64,000 nucleotides of DNA from contig JAEOAD010002566.1 in NCBI GenBank assembly GCA_036365145.1, positions 5,115,501 through 5,179,500 of the forward strand. The letters run 5' to 3'. Under the pieces are notes generated by a model. It had not been told where the DNA came from, made no database searches, and saw only the letters and a list, made by a program, of their open reading frames with translations. Shown in pieces: positions 22,940 through 36,800 of this stretch; position 1 is the stretch's first letter, and every line of letters begins with the position of its first letter. Source of the DNA: Orientallactaga sibirica (Eukaryota > Chordata > Mammalia > Rodentia > Dipodidae). A program made the translations under genes and the position numbers.

Positions 22940-23745
22940 TCTCTAATTTTTTAAATTTATTTTTATTTGTTTGTTAGAGACAGAGAGAGGGAGAGTGAGA
23001 ATGGGTGCACCAGGGCCTCTAGCCACTGCAAATGAACTCCAGACGCATGCACCCCCTTGTGCATCTGGCTTAGGTGGGACCTGGAGAATCGAACTGGTGT
23101 CCTTAGGCTTCGCAGGCAAACACCTTAACCTCTAAGCCATCTCTCCGGCCCCTGCTTCTTTTCTTGCCCCACTTTGCCATAAGCTTTTTCACTGGCACCA
23201 GGGTGGCAATGGAGGCACAAAGGCAAGAGGGCACACAGTGCAGACTCAATGACCTCTTCTCTTTTTTGCCCTTGGTCCTCCAAAAAAGGGGGGTAACTGT
23301 TTTTTGGTGGCTTTAAAATATTTTTTAAAAAGTATTTTATTTATTTATGAGAGAGAGTGGGGGGAGAATAGGTGCATCAGGGCTCCAGCCACTGCAAAAG
23401 AACTCCAGATGCATGTTCCACCTTGTGGTATGTCTTATGTGGGTCCTGGAGAATTGAAACTGGGTCCTTAGGCTTTGCAGGCAAGCCTCTTAACCACTAA
23501 GCCATCTCTACAGCCCCTAAAGATGGGATTCTGTGATGAGAATAGGAGTTTCCTGGAAATGTATAACAAGCAGGTTATATGAGATACAAATATATGAACC
23601 ATGTCTGGTGGCTCATGCCAGTGATCCCAGCACTCAGGAGGCTGAGGTAGACATACCATGAGTTCAAGGCTAGCCTTGGATACAGGGTGAGTTGCAGGTT
23701 ACCCTGGGCTACAGTGAGGCAGTATCCTCAATAAAAAAGATGGAA
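22940..23745. mobile_element. Two type A SINEs (-) and a diverged B1 (+)
   Basis: 22960-23152 and 23330-23517 are minus type A copies (GAACTCCAGACGCATGC; GAACTCCAGATGCATG). 23598-23745 is a plus B1-like element (CATGTCTGGTGGCTCATGCC) ending CTCAATAAAAAAG, just beyond the SULT2A poly(A) site. Confidence 0.8.
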
Positions 23746-23788
23746 ATATTTAAGAATTCAAGGTTCTACAATTAAATAATTGTTTTTA

Positions 23789-23794
23789 TTTATT
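23789..23794 (-). terminator. Poly(A) signal of the SULT2A gene
   Basis: AATAAA on the minus strand about 72 nt after the stop codon, followed by a second overlapping AATAAA. It gives a short 3' UTR, consistent with SULT2A transcripts. Confidence 0.75.
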
Positions 23795-26700
23795 CCGTGA
23801 TCACACCCAATCATACACAGGAAGTCAAACATCATGATCCACATAGATTTAGAACCTTTGGGGCCTTATTCCCATGGGAACAGCCCTGGAGGGAAACCTA
23901 TCATCTTCTCCTGAAATAGTTTATCGAAGGCTTCAGCTTGAGCTACTGTAAAGTTTTTTTTCCAATCTCCAGAGGTGCCTGGAAAACATGGAAGTCACAC
24001 TGAAGTCAGATTGGGCAGTGCAGCTGAACCCCTTTACACTCCACCCTTCACAGATTCTTGCCTTGTGCAATTCTGTGTAGCAATACTGTGAATGATTCCG
24101 GGCTGCTTGAAGGGCCCGTGAAGTCACACTCATGACATGTCTACTTACGTTGAAACAAATTCCCAACTTTCCCTCCCTCCCAGCTCAGCAGCTACCAGCA
24201 GCCCGGCTCTGTCCTCTGATATATCTACAGTGGGATGTATCATATCACATCTCATATCAGATTGAGAACTGTCTGAGCCCATACCTTATATATACAAACA
24301 CTAACGAAATCTGGGGCACAAATAAAATAAAAGTCTGTGTCATTTTCATATCATCTACCACAGGTAAGCCAAAAAAAAAAAAAAAGATAAAAAGATAAAA
24401 AGATGTCAGTTTGGAGGCATGGCTCAACAGGCTAAGACACTTGCCTTAAAACCTAGTGAACCAAGCTTGATTCCCCAGTACCCACATAAAGCCAGATGCA
24501 CAAAGTGATGCATGCCTCTGCAGTTTGTTGGCAGTGGCTAGAGGCCCTGGTCCATGCATTTGTATTTTCTCTCTCCCACCTCCCTAGATCTGGAGTTTGC
24601 AGTGGCTAGAAGCCTTGGTGTGCCCATTCTTTTCTTTTTTTTGGAGAGAGACACAGAGAGAGGCAGAGAGAGAGGGAGAGGAGGTCAGATAGAGATGGAC
24701 GGGCGCCAGCAGCCTCTCAGCTGCTGAGAAAGAAATCCAGATGTGTGCGCCCCCTTGTGGGCAAGGGTGGCATTGCGCCCTCGCGTCACTTTGCATCTGG
24801 CTAAATGTGGGACCTGGAGATTGGAACCAGCGTTCTTAGGCTTAGGAGGCAGGCACCTTAACCGCTAAGCCATCTCTCCAGCTTCCCATTCACATGCACC
24901 ACTTCATGTGGGTACTGGGGAATCGAACTCAGGTCGTGAGGCTTGAACAGCAAGTGCCTTTTCCACTGAGCCGTCTCTACAGCCCACCAGTGGGATATTT
25001 GACATTGTATTAGAGAAGCTAACATCTATGTCTGGTTGATAGCACTCGTTGCAGTTCTCAGTGAGTTCTCACGGTGCTTATTGGGTGTTTCAGTTCTAAA
25101 GTACTCTCACTTTGCTTCATCCCGAAAACAGACGCTCACAAATGTAGGTGATGACAAAGAAGTGATGACGGGAAGGAGGCATGATTGTGAAGTCAGGGAG
25201 ATTTGTGCCTGAGGACACAGGACCTAGAAAAGTACCACGAAGAGGGCTAAGGTGATCCTCAGCGGCTAACGGCACCTGCTGGCAAAGCTGGTGGCCTAGG
25301 TTCCGTTTCCAAGCACACATAAAGCCAGATTCACAAAGCAAAGCGCACATCTGCAGTTCATTTGCAGTGGTGAGAAGCCCTGGCTTGGTCTCTCGTTCCC
25401 TTTCTCTCATAAGTAAATAAACAAAAATGTTTAAAAACAAAGTCTCATAATGCGATCCCATCAAATTTGCTGTTAATCTGAAAGTCATATTGTCACTCTG
25501 TGCATTGCATTTGAAAACTGACAGGTGGCAGATTCAGGTCGACTGAAAATGCAGTTGCAAAGTAACCAACATACTGATTATTTTTACACAGAAGTCTTGG
25601 AATTAGTTTTCAAACGCTTTTTCAAATCAAATAGCAAAGTTGCATTTGACTCACTGTTCATAGGATTGTGTTTAGATAATGTGTCAAAATGCACAAGACT
25701 TTTTTCTTTAATTTCAGCTTCATTTAGGATGTTGTTATGACGTGAAACAGTATTGGCAGACTTGTTTTACCTTGAAGATGCACATTTGGCTCATTTACAT
25801 GGGAACAGATCCAAGTTCAATTAGTTATGTTAATTTTTTTTTCAAGGTAGGGTCTCACTCTAGCTCAGGCTGACCTGGAATTCACTATGTAGTTTCAGGG
25901 TGGCCTCGAACTCATGGTGATCCTTCAACTTCTGTCTCACGAGTGCTGGGATTAAAGGCGTGTGCCACCACGCCCAGCTACTTATATTATTTTTTAAATT
26001 AAAAATTAAATATTTTTAGAGAGAGAGAATTGAGCATTAGAGAATTGGCACACCAGGGCCTCAGCCACTGCAATTGAACACCAGATTCTTGTGCCACCTA
26101 GTGGGCATGTGCAACCTTGCCCTTGCATCACCTTTGTGTGTCTGGCTTACATGGTATCTGGAGAGAGAACATGGATCCTTAGGTTTTGCAGGCAAGTGCT
26201 TTAACCAATAAACCATCTCTCCAGCCCTACATTACTTTTTTTTTTTTTTTTTTTGGAGAGAGACACAGAAAGAGAGGGGGAGGGGGAGAGGGGGAGGGGG
26301 AGACAGACAGAGATGGGCGCGCCAGCAGTCTCTCAGCTGCTGTGAACGAACTCCAGATACGTGCGCCCCCTTGTGGTCAAGTGTGGCATTGCGCCCTTGC
26401 ATCACTTTGCATCTGGCTAAACGTGGGACCTGGAGAATTGGGACCAGGGTTCTTAGGCTTAGCCAGCAGGCGCCTTAACCACTAAGCCATCTCTCCAGCC
26501 CCTACATTGCTTTTTTTAAAGGTTCCCTGGCTTCAGCCAGGAGTAATTTTGTAGACCTAGGCCTGTGATTTTTCTCAGTTACTTATTTCTCAGGACACAA
26601 GCAAATGCCATTTACTGCCTCTAGTGAGCTTCTCTTTTCAGTTATCGGACTTGGATCTGTTTGTACCTTCCTGATGAAAGAATGGGCACAGATAAGACAT

Positions 26701-27788
26701 AGAATTGGAGAAGGACAATATTAATCTTTTCTCTTCCACTCAGCCTATTCTATACTAACATATTGAAGGAGTGAAGCATGGTGTTTGGAGGGTTAGTCTC
26801 CAGCATCAATGCCTGGGTTTCAATAGGGCTCCTAGCGTATTAGCTGAGTCTGTTAACATTCCATTCTGGGGAAAACTTTATTGCTGGATAAAAGCAGTCT
26901 GAAAATACAAGTCTCATGGGACTGTTGTAGTAATTCAATTAAAAGTGGCTTTTGAAATCAGATCAAATATTTGGCATGACATGCATTATTACTGTGAGCT
27001 GTTATGATCATCATTATGTGAAGTCCTGCTAACCATCTGTGTCATATAACAAAATCAAGGAGGGTCACCTTCTGTGAGAATCATTCTAGACAAAGGGAAT
27101 TGGTCACTGTCCTCATGGAATTATGCTCAAAATGCTATTACATCTGCTTCATTTTGTCTCTGCCAAAAATATGTTGTTTGTCAATTTCCATGGTCATAAC
27201 AGGAAATCTAAGAATAAAACAACAAAAAAATCCCCTCTTAGGTGCATCTTTTACTTCTAGTTTAGAGAAATATGTCTTCTCACAGTCTGGAGCCTAGTGG
27301 TCTAACGTCAGCTGTCAGCAGCATGGTCTCTCCTGGAGTCCTCTGTCCTTGGTCTGCGGGTGGTGATGGTCACCTGGTCATGTTGCTGTGTGCTCTAGTC
27401 TGTCCAAATGTTCTTTTGTAAGGTCATGTGAGATTAGGGGCCAACTTCACTTGGCCTTAATTTCCTTATCAAGCTCCTAATATCCTTACATACTTAGGAT
27501 CTGTTATCCTTGTATTCTGAGAGACTGGAGGCTAGAGTAGCAAAATATAAATTATGAGAAAGAACAAAAGTGAGCCCATGGGCTGGAGAGGTGGTTTAGG
27601 GGTTAAGGTGCCTGCCTCCTAACCCTCAGAACACTGGTTCCAATCTCCAGCGGTTCCAATCTCCAGGTCCCACGTTTAGCCAGATGCAAAGTGACGCAAG
27701 GGCGCAATGCTGCACTTGACCACAAGGGGGCGCACATCTGCATTTCGTTCTCAGCAGCTGAGACACTGCTCGCGCGCCCATCTCTGTC

Positions 27789-27829
<41 letters not shown>

Positions 27830-29220
27830 TTCTCTGTGTCTCTCTCAAAAAAATAAGATAAAATAAAAAAAAGTTAAAAAAAAAGTGAGCCCATAAAACT
27901 CCCCTTTGTTCTTCACATGAACACTCCTGTTCTTTTCTGATGCCCCCTATTCCCAAGGACCCCAATTCCGACCTGAGGCCCTCACCAACTCTGAGTCCCA
28001 TCCCAACTGATCAGCCCCTAGTTAGGCATGTGTTAGACTTACCATGTGAGCCATGATGGCAGAATTAGTCCTCAAATGCAAAGCTCTAAAAACAGATATA
28101 CTGTCTGCTCCCAAGAAGAAAATAGTGGGATAGTCATAGGACATAGATTCCCATTCCAGGAGAAACAAATCAGAGAGGAGAAACGAAGGTCTCCCGAGTT
28201 CCCGCACATTTCAAGTCTGGAGAATAGTCATCGCAGTCTTAATGCTGCGTACTCCAGGCCCACTGAGTGACAGCAGCCCTGGCTTGTTCAGAATCTTTTG
28301 CAGCATTTCATGTGTTTCCTTTCCTCATTACCACCCCGGATCTATTTTCACCTCCATGCGTTAGGTGCTGTCGTCGGGTTGAGCCCCAGAGTATAGCCAG
28401 GACTGATTTCACCACAGGAGACTTACAAAAGGAGTCCTCTCTCCCTTTTCTCCTGGGTTATTGCTTCATGTGTTTATTCTCCCTGAGTGTTTCTCCTTGC
28501 TAACTCACCAGTTGGGTAACCCTGACATAGCATTCTCCCATCCATGCTCCTCTCACAGGGCAAATCAACTTTCTTGAGGCACCTGAAGCCCACATCACAA
28601 CCAAGGAGATTCACCTCTAAGGAGATATCAGAACCCCTCTGAGTGATGAGAAGTTAATGCTGATACATCCGTACACCTTCATCTGTGGAATCTTGCTATC
28701 ACAAGACAGCCTTCCATGTATTTGGATACATTTTTCAGCTAGAGCATTCTCCTTACCTTTTCTCATAAGGACTAAACCATTCTTAACATCGTCTTCAGAA
28801 ATCAAGGAAAAATTGGACATCTTGTTGTCCTTCATGGCCTGGAAGGAACTATTCTGGAGGACGGAATCCAGTTCTTTTGGCTCTAATTTCTTTCCCAGGA
28901 ACTGACAGATCTTCTCTATGGTTCCTCGGGTGTCCTAAAAGAAGAAGAGATGAGAACTAGGATAGGAAAGGAACGACAATGAGATAACATGAGAAAGAGT
29001 GAAGCAAAATGAGGAAAAATGGGATACGAAGAAAGAAATGACAGTGAAATGAGAAAAAGATTTTGGAGGACAGAAATGAAATACAGGTTGTGAATCTTGG
29101 TGTGGACTTGACAGAGTCATGGAGCTTTGGACATATACAGACATTCCCTGGGGTTTGTGTTTTGTTTTTGCTTTTTAAAGTTTTTGTTTTGTCTTATTTT
29201 AATATTATTTATTTGTTTGT

Positions 29221-29255
<35 letters not shown>

Positions 29256-30784
29256 TTTGTTGAGACAAAGAGAGAAAGAGGCAGATAGAGGGAGAGAGTA
29301 TGGTTGCGCCAGGGTCTCTAGCCACTGCAAATGAACTCCAGACACATGCACCACCCTGTGCATCTGGCTTATGTGGATCCTGGGGAATCAAGCCTGGGTC
29401 TCTAGGCTTCGCAGGTAAGCACCTTAACCACTGAGCCATCTCTCCAGCCCCACTTTTTAAGTTTTTGGAGACAGGGACTTGTGCAATGCAGGCTGTCTTG
29501 AAACTAGCATTGTGATAAAGGTTGGTCTTGAACTTCTCATTCTCCTGTCTCCACCTCCCAAGTACTGGGATTTCAGGAATGTATAATAACACCTGGTTAA
29601 GTACACTGAGATTTTATTTATTTATTTATTTTTATTTATTTTTGGAGAGAGACACAGAGAGAGATAGACAGAGAGGGAGAGGGAGACAGAAATGGGTGCG
29701 CCAGCAGTCTCTCAGCTGCTGTGAACGAAATCCAGATGCGTGCGCCCCCTTGTGGTCAAGTGCGGCATTGCGCCCTTGCGTCACTTTGCATCTGGCTAAA
29801 TGTGGGACCTGGAGATTGGAACTGCTGGAGATTGGAACCAGCATTCTTAGGCTTAACAGGCAGGTGCCTTAACCGCTAAGCCATCTCTCCAGCCCTACAC
29901 TGAGATTTTAAAAAAGAGTTTTAGAAACAGTTATGTACAGTGATAAATATTAATTAGGGAAAGATGCAGAAAGAACTTGACCGAGATCAATATTTATACT
30001 TTAATATACTATTCCTGTGGCTAACTTTTAATGCACATAATTTTATATTGTCTCATATATGACCACAATAATTATTGCCTGCCATATAATTCCTAGATAT
30101 TTTATTTTATTTTTTTATTAAAAAAATTTTTTTTTGGTTTTTCGAGGTAGGGTTTCACTCTAGCTCAGGCTGACCTGGAATTCACGATGTAGTCTCAGGG
30201 TGGCCTTGAACTCATGGTGATCCTCCTACCTCTGCCTCCCAAATGCTGGGATTAAAGGTGTGCACCACCACGCCCGGCTGAGATTTTATTTTTTAAAAAA
30301 TATTTTATTCATTTGAGAGAAAGAGAGAGAGAGAGAGAAAGAGGCAGAGAGAGGGAGATAGAGAAGAGAGAGAGAGGGAGAGAATGGGCACGCCAGGGCC
30401 TCTAGCCACTGCAAACAAACTCCAGATGCACACACCACTTTGTGCATCTGGCTTATGTCGATACCAGTGAATCAAATCTGAATCCTTAGGTGTCACAGGC
30501 AAGCACCTTAACTGCAAAGCCAGCTCTCAAGTCCTTGTTTTGTTTTAGAGAAAAGAAAATATCTTACCATGAAGTAAAGATTGGCATCAAACTCACAATT
30601 CTGCGTCAGCTTCTTGAGTAGTGGGAATACAGGCATGTATAACTATATCCAGTTTAATTCTGGGAGATTGCTTTAATAAGCTAGAAGTTTTAGAACTTTT
30701 CTTAGAATCCTTTATCTTTTTCCTGGGACCATAATGATCTTGTTTTTCTCTTTCTTTCTTCCTTTCTTTCTCTTTCTTTCTTTC

Positions 30785-30820
<36 letters not shown>

Positions 30821-31223
30821 TTTTTTATTATAAGGGCTCTGTTACTATCTACAAGGAGATAGATAACCATGGCAAAAGTAAGATAAGAAGAGATGAGGAT
30901 AAGGAGGGTACCAATGTGTGCTGTTTACACACTGAGCATATCCATAACTACTACGACTACTGAAAGAATCTATTGAATGATTTTAAAGAGAACTTACAGG
31001 TAAATGTCAAAGGAGGCACGTGACATAGGGAAAGAGACTTCTGAAAAAAATGAATGTTCATCGAGAAAAACATACAAGGTTGAACAGAAATGGGCAAAGG
31101 TGTGTTGCAGGAAGTTATGTTCCTCAGGCGGATGGTGCAACATTGTGTTTCTTATACAAATCAAAGTGTTCTTCCAATGAACTCATCGCCTAAATTTTTT
31201 TTTTGGAGAGAGTCAGAGATTGA

Positions 31224-31293
<70 letters not shown>

Positions 31294-33804
31294 GATAGAG
31301 AATGGGCATGACAGCAGCCTTTCAGCTGCTGTGTGAAAGAACTCTAGGCACGTGCACCCCCTTGTGGGCAAGTGAGGCATTGCACCCTTGTGTCACTTTG
31401 TGTCTGGCTAGTGAGTGAGAATGGGCATTCCAGGGCCTCTAGCCACTGCAAATGAACTCTAGATGCGTGTACCACCATGTGCATCTGGCTTATGTGGGAC
31501 CTGGAGAATCGAACCAGGGTCCTTAGGCTTCACAGGCAAACACCTTAACTGCTAAGCCATCTCTCCAGCCCTTGAAGCTATAGATTTTGATGTTTGCCCT
31601 GTTTATTTTAGATCTTACATTGGTTTGATCTTTCCTTACAATATCACCTTTTGCGTTATGAATGTTTATACTGTGACATCATGTGTTTTAGATTTTACAG
31701 GCTCACACTTAAGAGACCTTGGACTATGGGGATGATTGAACAGTGTTGGGACTGATAAACACTATGGGGACTTTCAGAGTTGTACTGAATACATTACATT
31801 TTATATTATGGCTACTCACTCATCACTTCATTGATGGTTTGGATCAGATGGTCCCCATCAACTCATGTGTTTTCTATACTTGTCTTCAGCTGATGGCAAT
31901 TTGAGGTGTGGAGCCTTGCTGCAAGAGGGGAGGTTTTAGGGCTATAACTGTGAGGCCCTTCTTGCCAAAACTTGGCTGACTCTCCTGCGACTGTTTTCTA
32001 CCTACTGTGACAAGGATGTGTGATACAGCCTCTGCTCACACCATGTTTTTCCCTGACACCATGGAGCATTCCCTCACGACTGTAAGTAAAATTAAATAAT
32101 TTCTTTATGTCACCTGCTTTAGGTAGTATCCTTTGTGCCAGCCATGAGAAGGTTACTACGATATGGCTCATATTGTAACTGAAGCACTTGGGAGGTAGAG
32201 ACAGAAGGACCAGGAGGATATCATGACCAGCCTCACTTTATAGTGAGTTTGAGGCTAGCCTGGGCAACATGATGCCCCATGGCAAAGGCTGACCTGGAAC
32301 CCCTGATTATCTTGCCTTAGAATCAAGTTGTTGTGAGGTTCTGTCTCATAAGAAGGAACAATAGGGCTGGAGGAATGGCTTAGTGGTTAAGGCGTCTGTC
32401 TGCAAAGCCAAAGGACCCTGGTTCGATTCCCCAGGACCCACGTTAGCCAGATGCACAAGGGGGCACACGCGTCTGGACTTCGTTTGCAGTGGCTGGAGGC
32501 CCTGGAGTGGCCATTCTCTCTCTCTCTCCCCCTCTTTCTCTGTAAAATAAATTAATAAAAATAAAAAAAAGAAGGAACAATAGAGGGCGAGGAAAGGGGA
32601 AGGAGGAGTAACAAGGAGCAATAGAGGGCGAGGAAGGGGAAAAGAGGAGTAACAAGGATCAATAGAGGGCGTGGAAGGGGAAAAGAGGAGTAACAAGGAG
32701 CAATAGAGGGTGAGGAAGGGGAAAAGAGGAGTAACAAGGAGCAATAGAGGGCGAGGAAGGGGAAAAAAGAGGAGTAACAAGGAGCAATAGAGGGCGAGGA
32801 AGGGGAAAAAAGAGGAGTAACAAGGAGCAATAGAGGGTAAGGAAGGGGAAAAAGAGGAGTAACAAGGAGCAATAGAGGGGCGAGGAAGGGGAAAAAGAGG
32901 AGTAACAAGGAGCAATAGAGGGGGGAGGGGGAAAAAGGAAGGGGGAAAAAAGAGGAGTAACAAGGAGCAATAGAGGGCGAGGAAGGGGAAAAAAGAGGAG
33001 TAACAAGGAGCAATAGAGGGCGAGGAAGGGGAAAAAAGAGGAGTAACAAGGAGCAATAGAGGGCGAGAAAGGGGAAAAAAGAGGAGTAACAAGGAGCAAT
33101 AGAGGGCGTGGAAGGGGAAAAAAAGAGGAGTAACAAGGAGCAATAGAGGGTGTGGAAGGGGAAAAAAAGAGGAGTAACAAGGAGCAATAGAGGGCGAGGA
33201 AGGGGGAAAAAGAGGAGTAACAAGGAGCAATAGAGGGCGAGGAAGGGGAAAAAAGAGGAGTAACAAGGAGCAATAGAGGGGCGAGGAAGGGGGAAAAGAG
33301 GAGTAACAAGGAGCAATAGAGGGCGAGGAAGGGGAAAAAAGAGGAGTAACAAGGAGCAATAGAGGGCGAGGAAGGGGGAAAAAGAGGAGTAACAAGGAGC
33401 AATAGAGGGCGAGGAAGGGGAAAAAAGAGGAGTAACAAGGAGCAATAGAGGGCGAGGAAGGGGGAAAAAGAGGAGTAACAAGGAGCAATAGAGGGCGAGG
33501 AAGGGGAAAAAAGAGGAGCACTCTTTCTTGAGAACTTGCTGTGTCAGCATGAAGCCCTGGGTCAATCTCCCAAAGTGATGTAAAAATGTCATGACCATGG
33601 ACACATGTAAAACCAGGGCTAAGGGGAGGAAAGAGGAGAATCAATGAGGCTTACTGGTGAGCCCGCTAGCCTGAAAGATGTTATGAATTCTAAGTTCAGT
33701 GAAATATTCAGTTTCAAGGAAGGAAGGCAGAAGAGTGGTAGAGAAGAACCCTTGGTGACCTCCTCTGGTGTCTGCATGTGTGCTCTTGGGACATGCACAG
33801 CTGG

Positions 33805-33846
<42 letters not shown>

Positions 33847-36800
33847 ACGTATACCACACACATGTGCATATACCACATGCACATGTTGCATACTATACAC
33901 ACATATCAAATGAATAAGTAATAAACTAATCAATTAAAAGACTTGGTAATACCTTTTTCAGCTCTTCATAACTGACTACCAGGAAGTTGTCCTTGCCTCT
34001 CATGGACATCCAACCACGGGTGTGCTCAAACCACGATCCATACGGAACTGCATGGGGTGGGGGAGGCAGAAAGTGTGGATATTACAACTCTGTGATGGCA
34101 CTAATACAAAAATACTGAATTGTTAGATCTGATGAATTAGATGAAATTCCAGACAGAGAATTCAAAAGAATGATTATAAATATGCTCAAAGAAATCAAAG
34201 AGGAAAACCAAGGAATCAAAGAAGAAGAAAGAGAAGGAGCAGGAGGAGAAGGAGAAAACTCCTGAAACAGAACACAGGAAATCAACATAACATAATAAGG
34301 AGGGCCATACAAGTTATGAGTAAGGAAATAGAAATACAGAAAGAAATACCAGTCTGAAATACTGAAAATGAAAAACACAGTAAGTCAAACAAAAATCTCT
34401 GTAGAGGGGACTAGAGAGATGGCTTAGCAGTTAAGGCACTTGCTAGCAAAGCCAAAGGACCCAGATTTAACTCCACATTGCCTATGTGGAGCCAGATGCA
34501 CAAGATGGCTCATGTGTCTGGAGTTTGTTTGCAGTGGTTAGAGGTCCTGGTATGCTCGTTATCTCTCTCTTTCTCTGTCTCAAGTAAATAAAGTATTTTT
34601 AAAATCTCTGTAGAGATCACTTCTTGGCCTTTTGGCTAAGATAAAGTGTAAAAACACTGCAGAAAGTCTTACCAATAGAATGGATCAGAGAGAGAATGGA
34701 ATATCTGAGCTTGAAAAAAAGTGGGAAAGATATGCCAATACAGATACAGGAGACCTTTAGAACACCAAATAGACAAGACCAGAAAGTAACCTCTCCTTAT
34801 ATTATAATTAAACTACTGAACACACAGACCAAAGAGAAGATGTTGAAAGCAGTAAGAGAAAAGTACATAGTCACCAGTAAGAACAAGCATATCAAGGTGA
34901 CAGATTACTCAACACAAACTTTTTGTTTTGATGGAAAGAGTTCATTTTCAGTGGTTAGAAGCCCTGGTGTGTTCATGCTCTCTCTGTCTGCCTCTCTTCT
35001 ATCTCTCTCTGCTTGCAAATAAATAATAAATAATAAATAAATAAATAAATAAATAAGGCTGGTTGTATCACCATACCTGATTTTAAGATATATTAGAGAG
35101 CCTTAATAACATAAAAGAACTGAGCTGTAAGCCTCTTCCCTGTTGACTAGTTGTCAGGATGCTAGAAAGAGCTTTGCAGTCTGTTGCAGGAGAACGATCA
35201 TGAACAGTCTTAACCAGCGCCTTCTATGGATGGCCACTTGGGCCAAATGGACCAAGTGGTATGATGGTGGCATGTCTGTTAAGGGGCATCCAACTGCTCT
35301 CTGGTTGGATCTGAGGCCTGCTCAATGGTAGGGAATTCCTGCCTGCCACGGAAAAGATAAACAAAATCTGTGGCTCAGGACATCATAAGCCCTAAGGGGA
35401 CAAGTACCAGTATTGTCTGGCTAAATAGATATATTATGGCCACCAAACTGCTGTCTAAATTCTTATACTTATGTCCATTTTATTTTTATTTATTTTTGGA
35501 GAGAGACACAGAGAGAGACAGACAAAGAGGGAGAGGGAGACAGATAGAGTTGGGAGTGCCAGCAGTCTCTCAGCTGCTGTGAAGGAAATCCAGATGCGTG
35601 CGCCCTCTTGTGGTCAAGTGTGGCATTGCACCCTTGCGTCACTTTGCATCTGGCTAAACGTGGGACCTGGAGATTGGAACCTGGTTCTTAGGCTTAGCAG
35701 GCAGGCGCCTTAGCCGCTAAGCCATCTCTCCAGCCCACTTATGTCCATTTTAAATGCTAATCTCACTTTTTGGCTAGAGAAGCTTCTTTTTTCAGATGCA
35801 GTGACCACTGGGGTGACTCAAAACTCACCAAAGTGCCGAGAAGAAGTGACAGTGGAGTGTTTGGCACTAAGTGAGACATCTCTATCTCACCCTCCAAGGC
35901 TCAGGGGCCATTGTGAAAGAGGTGGTGGAAAGAATGTAAGAGTCAAAGGAGGGGGAGGGTGCTTTGCAATGGTGTATTCCAGACACAAATTGGCCATGGC
36001 CTCATATTTGCCGATGCTACCTGCGTAATAGGAGGGGAACATGATGACATCAAAATAGAAGAGAGTTGGGTGTGGTGGTGCACGCCTTTAATGCCAGCAC
36101 TTGGGGTGGGGGGCAGAAGTAGGCAGATCACTGTGAGTTTGAGGCCAACCTGAGATTACAGAGAATTCTAGGTCAGTCTGGCCTACCTTGAACCTCCCCC
36201 TCCAAAAAAAATAATAGAAGAGAGGCTAATTGAAAGAAGCAACTCACTGGATAGGAGTTTCCTGATGGGCAAAGTGAGGGTGGTAATCGTATGGGGTTAT
36301 GATCATGGTATTTTGCCTATAGGTATTGAGGTTGTCAGTACAAAGTTAAAAAAAAGTATTCATAGTTTTTCACATAATGTTTTGAGATAGCTATTCATGG
36401 AAATAGCAAGGTGATAAGTATCAAGTTCATTACCATCCTCATCAGCTCACAGACCTCGTTTGTGCCATGGTGGAGCACGTGCATGGGAGACAACAGTGGC
36501 AGGAGCACGTGATGGAAGAAGTGATCACATTAATATAGGAAACCAGACAGATTGTAGGTAGACGCACGGTAAGCTTTGCTCACAAGCCTCTCTGGAGAAC
36601 TGCATTGGCCCTTTGCCATTAGCTGAGCTCCCCCTGCTGGAACTCACCCCTTAAAGGCTCCACTACAACCATATCTTGTCACCTTGAGAACCAAGCTTCT
36701 TCTTCTTCTTTTTTTTTTAGTTTTTTTGAGAGAGACACAGAGAGAGAAAGAGAGAGAGAGAGAGACAGACAGGCAGACAGACAGAGAATGGGCACGCCAG

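Larger units (their letters stand above)
34082..34960 (+). mobile_element. L1 ORF1/HAL1-like fragment, interrupted
   Basis: Sense-strand text such as AGAATGGATCAGAGAGAGAA, GAACACCAAATAGACAAGA and TGAAAGCAGTAAGAGAAAAG has the A-rich, purine-biased style of L1 ORF1/HAL1. It is interrupted by a type A SINE and by the U2 fragment. Family assigned by eye. Confidence 0.45.

Noticed and set aside
32346..33644. Minus-strand open frames of 432, 350 and 259 codons resembling a repetitive membrane protein
   Set aside because: They follow the 43-bp minisatellite in all three frames, since the unit is not a multiple of three and lacks stops. No start context or splice support.
34616..34650. Functional U2 snRNA gene
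   Set aside because: Only 35 nt match, three are substituted, and the Sm site and later stem-loops are absent.
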